DNA from: Candidatus Culexmicrobium profundum
GTDB taxonomy: Archaea; Thermoproteota; Methanomethylicia; Culexarchaeales; Culexmicrobiaceae
NCBI GenBank assembly: GCA_025061245.1
Contig: JANZKD010000254.1
Span: forward strand, 1 to 5,734
Direction: 5' to 3'
Length of the DNA: 5,734 nucleotides
The position numbers were made by a program, and so were the translations under genes. Of this stretch, positions 1-4,935 are shown in pieces; within the stretch, counting starts at the first letter, position 1, and each line of letters opens with the position of its first letter. The notes under the pieces were generated by a model. It was not told where the DNA came from and ran no database searches. It was given only the letters and a program-made list of their open reading frames with translations.

Positions 1-296
1 TGTTCCATTGTAACTGATCCTAGTAGGTATATGTTTTCTTCTCCAAATATTACTGGTGTTGCTGTGGCTTTGTATCCTTGAATTTCAATTCCAATTTCAC
101 CTAGAGGTTTAATTGAAACTCTATTGCCTGCTAATCTTACTGTAATTTTCCTGGTGGGTTTTACATTTAGTTTTCTGAGTAGTTTGGAGGGTATGACTGT
201 ATAGGTTGCACCTGTATCGACTATTAGATTTACTTCAACCTTATTTTGAGGGTTGAATGGATTCCAAATTTTAGCTTTAACCTTGAAAACACCCAT
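1..296 (-). CDS. Retropepsin-like (clan AA) aspartic protease, partial at window edge
   Basis: I translated this frame from the minus strand. It opens with ATG at 296 and stays open to base 1, so about 98 codons are visible and the C-terminus lies outside the window. The protein begins MGVFKVKAKIWNPFNP and carries the catalytic motif DTGA at residues 27-30, followed by TYTVIP. This is the hallmark of the small single-domain retroviral-type aspartic proteases found in archaea and bacteria, which act as dimers with one Asp per subunit. Near the edge, IYLLGSVTME matches the conserved second-half motif (hydrophobic-LLG-x-xTLE) that packs against the active site. It resembles the plus-strand protein at 446-819, so the two are divergent paralogues. 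The substrate is unknown. Next to toxin-antitoxin genes, a regulatory protease role is possible but is only inference. Confidence 0.85.
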   Translation of the reverse strand, partial: MGVFKVKAKIWNPFNPQNKVEVNLIVDTGATYTVIPSKLLRKLNVKPTRKITVRLAGNRVSIKPLGEIGIEIQGYKATATPVIFGEENIYLLGSVTME

Positions 297-326
297 TATA
301 TGTGCACCGTTAATAATAATGTGTCT

Positions 327-338
327 AGAGATAAAAAT
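327..338 (-). promoter_or_regulatory. Possible TATA box for the left-edge retropepsin gene
   Basis: Read on the minus strand, the A/T stretch ATTTTTATCT lies about 37 bases before the ATG at 296. With the usual archaeal spacing of about 25 bases this gives a short leader of roughly 10 bases. A weak GGTG lies about 10 bases before the ATG. The match is by eye only. Confidence 0.35.
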
Positions 339-416
339 CCTACTTGCATTTATTTTGTAATGATGGCTTGAGGGAAATATGTGTTAGTTTAGTTTATGAA
401 GTCTTCACTTGGATAG

Positions 417-427
417 AATTTATATTG
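417..427 (+). promoter_or_regulatory. Possible TATA box for the plus-strand retropepsin gene
   Basis: AATTTATATTG is TATA-like and its centre lies about 24-26 bases before the TTG at 446. This would put the transcript start at or next to the start codon, implying a leaderless message. No ribosome-binding site is visible before the TTG, which agrees with that reading. Confidence 0.4.
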
Positions 428-445
428 TGTTTTTAGATTGGTTTA

Positions 446-819
446 TTGAGGGGAATCTATTTGGATTATATTCGTGTTAAGGGTGTTATTGCTAATCCAT
501 TTAAGAGGGATTTAAAATTGGATGTGGAATTTGTAGTTGATACTGGTGCAATTTATACTATGATTCCTAAGTTTATGGCTGAGAAGCTTGATTTAAAGGT
601 GACTGATAAAAGGAAGTTTAGAATTGCTAGTGGTGAAGTTGTAGAGTATCCTGTTTCTGAAGCATTTATAAGGGTTGAGGGGAGGGTGTTACGAGTTTAG
701 TTGTTATTAGTTCTGATAAGACTATTCCTCTTCTTGGAGTTACAACTTTAGAGTTGCTTGGATTTCAAGTTGATCCAGTTACAAGGAAGTTGAAACCTCT
801 AGAATTGATGATTTTATAG
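446..819 (+). pseudogene. Retropepsin-like aspartic protease broken by a one-base frameshift
   Basis: The first frame starts at TTG 446 (an in-frame stop lies at 434-436) and runs 84 codons to a TAG at 698-700. DTGA is at residues 32-35 in the context VVDTGAIYTMIP, as in clan AA proteases. The first frame ends abnormally, but a second frame (-1) continues from about 688 to a TAG at 817-819 and reads VTSLVVISSDKTIPLLGVTT, then LELLGFQVDPVT. That is the expected C-terminal half of the family, including the LLG/TLE motif. One extra base near 686-690 (GGTGTT to GGTGGTT) would give one protein of about 124 residues, a normal length. The break is therefore a one-base deletion, a -1 recoding site or a sequencing error. 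If real and not recoded, the 84-residue product lacks its second half and is probably inactive. It is divergent from its paralogue at the left edge. Confidence 0.82.
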
Positions 820-869
820 CTTTGTTTAATCATTTCTACTATGCTATGTTGATTGATTGTTATTTTATG

Positions 870-1262
870 TTATAGTTCGTTTATGCTGTATGTTTTTACT
901 ATTTTCTCTGCTTTTCTACGTAGTTTTTCATCTTCTGTTATTAGTGGAATGTTGTTTGTTTTTGCTAGGTTTATGTATGCTGAATCGTAGAAGGTTAATT
1001 CTAGTTTCATGGAGATTTTGAGGATTTCTTCTTCATGGCCTTTTATGTCTATTATTTGCATTAGATTTAATGTTTTGGCTATTAGTTTCCATAGCTTTAA
1101 TGCTTCTATTTCACTTATATCTCCATGAAGTTTTACACGTTTCCATATTATGTTTCCAAGTTCGTATGGTGCTAGAGTGGTTGTGAATCCTTCATTGAGG
1201 ATGCGTATTTTACCTTGTATAATTGCTTCAAAGATTGAGGATGAATCGAATACTGCCTTCAT
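870..1262 (-). CDS. vapC: VapC-family PIN-domain toxin (module 1)
   Basis: This 130-residue protein has the PIN-domain layout of VapC ribonuclease toxins, which cleave RNA in the cytoplasm with Mg2+ or Mn2+. The acidic residues are in the expected places: D6 in AVFDSSS, E34 in APYELGN, D93 in LTFYDSAY and D111 in ITEDEKL. Its length is typical. The ATG at 1262 overlaps the TGA stop of the upstream antitoxin gene (ATGA), so the pair is co-transcribed and probably translationally coupled. Codons strongly favour A or C at third positions, unlike its antitoxin partner. The RNA target cannot be predicted. All four acids are present, so it is likely active when not bound by VapB. Confidence 0.92.
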   Translation of the reverse strand: MKAVFDSSSIFEAIIQGKIRILNEGFTTTLAPYELGNIIWKRVKLHGDISEIEALKLWKLIAKTLNLMQIIDIKGHEEEILKISMKLELTFYDSAYINLAKTNNIPLITEDEKLRRKAEKIVKTYSINEL

Positions 1263-1489
1263 TTCTTCTCTCTATCCTCCCTTATTGATTTAACTATGAA
1301 GTTTTTGGAGAACTTGGCGATTACTTCACCTAACTCCTCTCTCATCTTCTCTAAATTCTCAATTTCTCTTCTCCTTAACTCCTCCATTATAGCCTTCCTA
1401 AGTAATTCAGAGGGCTTAATTCCATATTCCTCAAGTTTTTCCTTTAACTTTCTAGGTATCTTAACTGATACAGTTACATACTTACTCAA
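1259..1489 (-). CDS. vapB: VapB-family ribbon-helix-helix antitoxin (module 1)
   Basis: This small basic and acidic protein (76 residues from TTG 1489) starts MSKYVTVSVKIPRKLKEKLE, a short beta strand followed by helices typical of ribbon-helix-helix DNA-binding antitoxins. The rest is a charged helix rich in Glu, Lys and Arg that would wrap the toxin. It should bind VapC and also repress its own promoter. I prefer TTG 1489 because GGTGGT lies a few bases before it and the protein then begins at the usual family position; TTG 1501 and GTG 1498 are in-frame alternatives adding four or three residues. It overlaps vapC by 4 bases. Third positions are much richer in G and T than in its partner, partly because of Glu, Lys and Arg codons, so separate origin is possible but unproven. 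Confidence 0.87.
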   Translation of the reverse strand: MSKYVTVSVKIPRKLKEKLEEYGIKPSELLRKAIMEELRRREIENLEKMREELGEVIAKFSKNFIVKSIREDREKK

Positions 1490-1520
1490 TGTGACCACCA
1501 ATGATAACTACTTTTTGGAA

Positions 1521-1531
1521 GTTAATAAAGG
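1521..1531 (-). promoter_or_regulatory. Possible TATA box for vapBC module 1
   Basis: On the minus strand CCTTTATTAAC is TATA-like, centred about 25 bases before position 1500. The predicted transcript start falls close to the alternative TTG starts at 1501 and 1489. It overlaps the last codons of the broken membrane-protein gene at 1522-1763. Confidence 0.4.
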
Positions 1532-1763
1532 TTTACTTGATAGGAGGCAATTGAGTTTATGTGCTGAACATTTACTGTTATGTATAGGCCGTAGAGGAAT
1601 AATAGTGTTAATGGTATTAGAGCTGAATATATGTAAGCTATTGGCTTTTTCCTTGAGAGTTCCCTGATGATTATTAGTGGTATTGGGATACTAAGTATAG
1701 TGAGTATTAGATTGGTAGCCAGTATGATATTGTTGCGAATAGGATGTATAGTATTATTGACAT
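1522..1763 (-). pseudogene. Small two-helix membrane protein, frameshifted
   Basis: This stretch fills the gap between vapB and the regulator gene. Starting at ATG 1763, 16 bases after the regulator's TAA, the frame reads MSIILYILFATIS and stops at 1709-1707. The -1 frame continues from about 1728 as IILATNLILTILSIPIPLII, then REL, and later AYIYSALIPLTLLFLYGLYI, ending at a TAA at 1524-1522. Joined, they make about 80 residues with two clear hydrophobic helices, a basic loop (RELSRKKP) between them and a polar C-terminal tail. The long open second frame with A/C-ending codons like its neighbours argues that it was coding. One missing base near 1725-1730 explains the break. I do not recognise the family. 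Position suggests it was co-transcribed with the membrane regulator and may be its partner. Confidence 0.6.
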
Positions 1764-1779
1764 TGGAGGTCTCAATAGT

Positions 1780-2760
1780 TTAGCTTTGTTTTAATGCTAG
1801 GTATTTTTTGATTAGATTTGTTAGAGTGTTTAGTGTTAGGGTTATTGTTAGTAGTGGACCTGCAATTATGAGTAGGTTTGTTAGGATGAACTTCGCTATG
1901 TTGTTGATGAAGATTGGTAATAGGAGTCCTTGAATTGCAAGTTTTAGTAGAGTTGGAGTTATTATGGTTATTGATGCTGCTACTGCTATGATTAATAGGT
2001 TGATGGTGAATTTCTTTAATTGTTTTCTTAGGGGTGTTAGCCACCAGTTTAGTATGATTGATGAGATTATTATTGAGTTTACTGGGTAGGTCATCATTAA
2101 TGTGTATGTTGATTTAATGTATTGGACTACTACTCCTTCAGGGACTTTTGGTATGTTGGCTAGGCTGGCTGGTATTTCAATTGCAAGTAGGTTGTATAGT
2201 TGGGGTTTTGAGTTTAATATTGCTCCAATTATTATTGGGATTAGAGTTATTGTTATGGCTATTATGTAGTATGCTTCTCTTCTTAGTTTGAACGGAATTT
2301 CTAATTGTATTAGTTTGCCGTTGATTAGTTCTTTTGATGCCATTGAGAGTGATAGTATAATTGCACTTGAAGTTGAGGTTATTATTGATAGTTGGGGGTT
2401 AGTTGTTATGTAGGATGTGAAGATTAGTATTAAGCCTATAATTAAGCTAATTATGGATATTAATGATAATTTTTCGATGTCGATTTTATTTTTAGGTAGG
2501 AGTTTTTCAATTGAGTCTATGTTTTTGATTATGTTTACCGCTTTAACTCCTATTTCAGTTAGCGTGTAGAAGCCATTTTCATCTTTTTCAATGAAGTTTT
2601 CTAGTATTTTTAGGTGGTAGTTTAGTCTTCCAGTTTTTAATTTTAATTTATTTAGAATTTCAGTGTATTTGATTTTCCTTCTTTCCTCTAGAATGCATAG
2701 AATTTTTCTTCTTATTGGGTCGCTTAGAATTTTGAATATTACATCGTACTTATCATTCAA
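1780..2760 (-). CDS. ArsR-like winged-helix regulator fused to a multi-helix membrane domain
   Basis: The 326-residue protein has two parts. Residues 1-80 form an ArsR-type winged helix (IFKILSDPIRRKILCILEE, then a helix-turn-helix near KYTEILNKLKLKTGRLNYHL and a wing near NGFYTLTEIG). Residues 97-312 are very hydrophobic, with about six likely membrane helices near 97-118, 122-141, 163-182, 226-243, 251-272 and 290-312. A loop at about 183-222 may face outside. Such proteins are membrane-tethered, one-component transcription factors; the ligand and targets are unknown. The start is TTG 2760, chosen because AGGTG (2773-2769) lies 8 bases upstream. A small membrane protein gene, now broken, follows 16 bases after the stop. 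The membrane part is not a family I can name. The DNA-binding call is firm; the sensing role is inferred. Confidence 0.85.
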   Translation of the reverse strand: MNDKYDVIFKILSDPIRRKILCILEERRKIKYTEILNKLKLKTGRLNYHLKILENFIEKDENGFYTLTEIGVKAVNIIKNIDSIEKLLPKNKIDIEKLSLISIISLIIGLILIFTSYITTNPQLSIITSTSSAIILSLSMASKELINGKLIQLEIPFKLRREAYYIIAITITLIPIIIGAILNSKPQLYNLLAIEIPASLANIPKVPEGVVVQYIKSTYTLMMTYPVNSIIISSIILNWWLTPLRKQLKKFTINLLIIAVAASITIITPTLLKLAIQGLLLPIFINNIAKFILTNLLIIAGPLLTITLTLNTLTNLIKKYLALKQS

Positions 2761-2768
2761 TTTTATTA

Positions 2769-2803
2769 CACCTATGATATTTATCGTGAATTGTTATTTA
2801 AGG
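2769..2803 (-). promoter_or_regulatory. Probable promoter and ribosome site of the membrane regulator
   Basis: On the minus strand CCTTAAATAA (2803-2794) is TATA-like and would place the transcript start near 2772. AGGTG at 2773-2769 matches the archaeal anti-Shine-Dalgarno complement and lies 8 bases before TTG 2760, supporting that unusual start. A small palindrome, TTAACTTGTTAA with a two-base centre, lies upstream at 2830-2841 and could be an operator, though it is short. Confidence 0.45.
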
Positions 2804-2898
2804 TGAATTGACTAGAGTTTTTGTCATATTTAACTTGTTAAGTTTTAGGGTAACTTTAATTTCATTTTAATTGGATGAGTTCCATGTTATTGGATTTG

Positions 2899-3309
2899 TT
2901 AGTATGTTATGATTTCTAGTTCTGGTATGTTTTCATAGTGTTTTTTATTTCTTGTAACTAGTTTTAGTTTATGAGTTATGGCTGTAGCTGCTATTATTAG
3001 GTCTGCTAAGGATGTCGGTTTTCCAATTTTGATTAGATATGCTAGTTTTTCAGCTGTTTTTCTTGCAATTGCCTCTGTGTATGGTAGTATGTCGAAGATT
3101 TTCAGTTCTGCTTCAGCTTTTCTCAGCATTTCTTTTAGTTTTTGTTTATTTCTCCAGTGGGATAAGTATACTCCTAATAGATATTCATGATAAGTTATAG
3201 CTGAAATTGCAGTGTATGCTTTTTCTTCATCAATTTTTCTTGCAAGTTTTACTGCTTCTGGTTTTCTTCTTACTAAATCTATTAGATAGCTCGTGTCTAG
3301 CAAGTACAT
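2899..3309 (-). CDS. vapC: VapC-family PIN-domain toxin (module 2)
   Basis: This 136-residue PIN-domain protein opens MYLLDTSYLIDL. Catalytic acids are D5, E42 (in TYHEYLLG) and D103 (in TSLADLIIAATA); the fourth position is N121 in LVTRNKKHYENI, where TRN in place of TRD is frequent in VapC. It is a predicted metal-dependent endoribonuclease toxin. I chose ATG 3309 because the protein then starts at the usual position just before the first PIN strand and GTGAT lies 4 bases upstream; an in-frame TTG at 3327 would add six residues overlapping vapB. The gene begins 4 bases after the vapB stop, so the two form an operon. It differs clearly from VapC of module 1, so the modules are not recent copies. 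The C-terminal KHYENIPELEIITY resembles the peptide at the right window edge. Confidence 0.93.
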   Translation of the reverse strand: MYLLDTSYLIDLVRRKPEAVKLARKIDEEKAYTAISAITYHEYLLGVYLSHWRNKQKLKEMLRKAEAELKIFDILPYTEAIARKTAEKLAYLIKIGKPTSLADLIIAATAITHKLKLVTRNKKHYENIPELEIITY

Positions 3310-3313
3310 TTTA

Positions 3314-3553
3314 TCACTTCTCTTCAATTAGTTCTTTAATTCTCTCTAAGTCTATGATTAGCATTGATTTCCTAATTTTTTCTAGTAGTTTTGCTCCCTC
3401 ATCAGTTATTGTTCTTGATCCAGCTATATCTGATAATCTTCCTCTTCTGAGGGATAGAAGCTTCTTAATTACATCACTGAAGCTTTCTCCAGGTCCCTTT
3501 AATTTTTTTAGTTCTTCGTAGACTTCATCTGAAATCATTATTGTTTTGGCCAT
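3314..3553 (-). CDS. vapB: VapB antitoxin of the DUF217 type (module 2)
   Basis: The 79-residue protein begins MAKTIMISDEVYEELKKLKG and continues GESFSDVIKKLL, a textbook match by eye to the archaeal VapB/DUF217 antitoxin family (COG1753 type). The N-terminal part is the DNA-binding and dimer domain; the C-terminal half (residues about 50-79) is charged and should bind and block VapC. The ATG at 3553 is the natural start. It is the first gene of a two-gene operon with vapC 4 bases downstream and is expected to repress its own AT-rich promoter. It belongs to a different antitoxin type from that of module 1. Confidence 0.93.
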   Translation of the reverse strand: MAKTIMISDEVYEELKKLKGPGESFSDVIKKLLSLRRGRLSDIAGSRTITDEGAKLLEKIRKSMLIIDLERIKELIEEK

Positions 3554-3559
3554 ATTTAA

Positions 3560-3611
3560 TCCCTGTATATGTATATGAATATATATTTTTATTTAAATTT
3601 TCATATAGGGA
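3560..3611 (-). promoter_or_regulatory. AT-rich promoter region of vapBC module 2 with imperfect inverted repeat
   Basis: The region before vapB is nearly pure A/T and offers TATA-like boxes on the minus strand at 3598-3591 (TTTAAATA) and 3588-3578 (AATATATATTC). It is flanked by TCCCTGTATATG (3560-3571) and CATATAGGGA (3602-3611), which are inverted copies apart from one extra base. Such flanking repeats could be operator sites for the VapBC complex. Operator function is inference. Confidence 0.35.
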
Positions 3612-3672
3612 CAGTTTACTGAGATTTGAGTGAACTTGTAGTTTAGTGGGATTATCGTAAGTGTTTTAATTT

Positions 3673-3682
3673 TCTTTTTATA
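3673..3682 (+). promoter_or_regulatory. Possible TATA box upstream of the cysteine synthase remnant
   Basis: CTTTTTATAG is TATA-like, about 43 bases before ATG 3720 and 25 bases before TTG 3702, which is preceded by GGAGGG (3691-3696). It may be the surviving promoter of the broken gene. The stretch between vapB and here (3612-3672) shows no coding signal on either strand. Confidence 0.3.
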
Positions 3683-3719
3683 GATGATTTGGAGGGTTTT
3701 TTTGAAGCTTTGTGGAAGT

Positions 3720-3800
3720 ATGCTTGATTTAATTGGTAATACTCCATTGCTTAAATTAAAGAAAGTAACTAGAGGTATTGAGGCTAATGTCTATGTTTGA
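3720..3800 (+). pseudogene. cysK: Cysteine synthase N-terminal fragment
   Basis: From ATG 3720 the frame reads MLDLIGNTPLLKLKKVTRGI, then EANVYV, and stops at TGA 3798-3800. LIGNTPL is the signature start of PLP-dependent cysteine synthase and cystathionine beta-synthase proteins, and the following ANVYV strand also fits; a normal protein has about 300 residues, so over 90% is missing. The PLP-binding Lys region that should come next is absent. After the stop, another frame reads EAAEKGFNLDSA, which vaguely recalls the family's KAE-x-FNLGGS, so decayed cysK sequence may extend to about 3825. The frame is open upstream to ATG 3684, so the original start could be 3684, 3702 or 3720. The fragment is joined directly to a truncated M24 peptidase gene and is surely non-functional. 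Confidence 0.75.
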
Positions 3801-3822
3801 AGCTGCAGAGAAGGGTTTTAAC

Positions 3823-3860
3823 TTAGATTCAGCATAACTTGACCAGTATGCTGAATCTAA
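3823..3860 (+). repeat. Perfect 14-bp inverted repeat (stem-loop) at a gene junction
   Basis: TTAGATTCAGCATA (3823-3836) and TATGCTGAATCTAA (3847-3860) are exact reverse complements around a 10-base loop, ACTTGACCAG. The right arm is inside the M24 reading frame (encodes YAESN) and the loop also fits that family, so the left arm looks like an inverted copy made at the junction with the cysteine synthase fragment. It also supplies the TAA (3835-3837) that closes the M24 frame upstream. Confidence 0.9.
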
Positions 3861-3960
3861 TTCATGGATTAAAAAGGTAAGATGTTATGGCAAATTCTAC
3901 ATAGAAGTAGGTGTAGATGAAGATAGCCTAGTTGAATCTGAGAAGAAGTTAAGTGACTTA

Positions 3961-4836
3961 TTGAAGCTTCCATCTGGTGAGAGTGGAGTTGAAGTTTTAG
4001 TTGAAGTTTTGAGGAGCGAGGGTTTTGATGATTTGAAGATTGGTTTGGATGAGGGTGGAGTAGCCTATCATGTCTTCACTGAATTGAAGGAAAAGTTGCC
4101 TAAGGCTACACTTGAACCTGCTTCAAAGATTTTTAGGGAGATTAGAATGGTTAAGACTGAGGAGGAGGTTAGGAGACTTAGAAAAGCAGTTGAGATTACT
4201 GAGAAGTCGTTTTATTTAGCACTTGAACATGCATGTGAAGGTGTAAGTGAAATTGAGTTTGCACGTATCTTTGAGGTTAATGTAGTTGAGAGTGGTGGTT
4301 CTCCATTTTTAACTATGTTTGGTTTTGGTGGGAGAAGTGCATTTCCAAACTGTATTCCTACAAATAATAGGTTGAGGAAGGGTGATGTAATAAGATTTGA
4401 TGGTGGATGTATGTATCAGCATTACTGTTCAGACATAGCTTTTACAGTATTCTTCGGTAAGCCGGGAGAGCGCTATAAGAAGTATTATAGGGCGTTAGCT
4501 GAGGGTGTTAAGAGGGCAATTGAGATTATTAGGCCGGGGATTAAGGCTTCTGAGATATTTAGAGTAGCAGTTGAACATGTGAAGAAGCATGGTATTCCTC
4601 ATTATAAGCGGCATCATTGTGGACATGGAATTGGAGTTGAAGTTTATGATCCACCAATTCTTCGACCAGTAGAGGATACTGTTTTAGAGGAGGGTATGGT
4701 GTTATGTGTGGAGACTCCATATTATGAGCTTGGGTTTGGAGGTCTACAAGTTGAGAAGACAATATTGGTTACAAGTGATGGTTATGAATATCTGTCTACT
4801 CCACTTGAAGATGACTTGAATTTGACTGTCGTATAA
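3961..4836 (+). CDS. M24-family Xaa-Pro peptidase-like protein, 5'-truncated
   Basis: The reading frame is open from 3838 (LDQYAESNSWIKKVRCYGKF) but the first usable start codon is TTG 3961, giving 291 residues; family proteins have about 350-360. By comparison with remembered archaeal prolidases, roughly 55 N-terminal residues are lost. The N-terminal creatinase-like domain is therefore incomplete, while the C-terminal pita-bread metal-binding domain (about 64-280) is whole. All five metal ligands are visible: D147 (RFDGG), D158 (CSDIA), H222 (CGHGIG), E251 (VETPYY) and E265 (QVEKT), with normal spacings. Two histidines that usually assist catalysis appear replaced, by N130 (FPNC) and Y229 (EVYDPP). 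It may hydrolyse Xaa-Pro or a related amide, or be a creatinase/ectoine-hydrolase-like enzyme. No Shine-Dalgarno or promoter precedes TTG 3961; probably a recent pseudogene. Confidence 0.8.
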   Translation: MKLPSGESGVEVLVEVLRSEGFDDLKIGLDEGGVAYHVFTELKEKLPKATLEPASKIFREIRMVKTEEEVRRLRKAVEITEKSFYLALEHACEGVSEIEFARIFEVNVVESGGSPFLTMFGFGGRSAFPNCIPTNNRLRKGDVIRFDGGCMYQHYCSDIAFTVFFGKPGERYKKYYRALAEGVKRAIEIIRPGIKASEIFRVAVEHVKKHGIPHYKRHHCGHGIGVEVYDPPILRPVEDTVLEEGMVLCVETPYYELGFGGLQVEKTILVTSDGYEYLSTPLEDDLNLTVV

Positions 4837-4884
4837 CTTTAATTTTAATGTGATATTAAATTGAATTGACGGTTTGGGAAAAGT

Positions 4885-4896
4885 TAATTTAAATTA
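4885..4896 (+). promoter_or_regulatory. TATA-like 12-bp palindrome, promoter of the HEPN-MNT operon
   Basis: TAATTTAAATTA is a perfect palindrome that doubles as a TATA box; transcription would start near 4917, about 19 bases before ATG 4936. Because TBP and a dimeric repressor could compete for it, it is a possible operator, but short A/T palindromes are common by chance. It lies in the 99-base gap after the M24 gene. Confidence 0.45.
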
Positions 4897-4921
4897 TTTT
4901 TTAAGTGTTAATTGAAGTTTT

Positions 4922-4929
4922 GGATGTGA
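4922..4929 (+). promoter_or_regulatory. Ribosome-binding site of the HEPN gene
   Basis: GGATGTGA differs at one base from the archaeal consensus GGAGGTGA and lies 6 bases before ATG 4936, which fixes that start. Confidence 0.6.
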
Positions 4930-4935
4930 ATTCTA

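Noticed and set aside
297..445. Possible small gene between the divergent retropepsins
   Set aside because: Both strands hold only very short frames with early stops; the stretch looks purely regulatory.
820..869. Terminator hairpin between the convergent retropepsin and vapC genes
   Set aside because: T-rich runs are present but there is no stem worth naming, and the whole window is T-rich.
1296..1667. Plus-strand open frame of 123 codons
   Set aside because: It lies opposite vapB and the broken membrane-protein gene, its translation is low-complexity Ser/Leu-rich, and it has no family signature; an antisense shadow.
1772..2044. Minus-strand open frame of 90 codons rich in Asn, Ser, Thr and His
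   Set aside because: It overlaps the regulator gene in another frame and has the composition expected of a frame-shifted reading of ATA/CTA-rich codons.
2761..2898. Hidden gene or RNA between the regulator and vapC module 2
   Set aside because: Frames are short on both strands and no stable fold or RNA-family pattern was seen; it holds only the regulator's promoter elements.
2978..3521. Two plus-strand open frames opposite vapBC module 2
   Set aside because: Antisense shadows of well-supported vapC and vapB; the translations are Ser/Phe/Leu-rich without motifs.
3823..3860. Hairpin as a riboswitch or CRISPR-like repeat
   Set aside because: It is a single simple stem-loop inside a gene junction, with no repeated copies, spacers or conserved riboswitch core in the window.
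4559..4762. Minus-strand open frame of 67 codons inside the M24 gene
   Set aside because: It is antisense to the conserved metal-binding part of the M24 domain, so the plus strand is the coding one.
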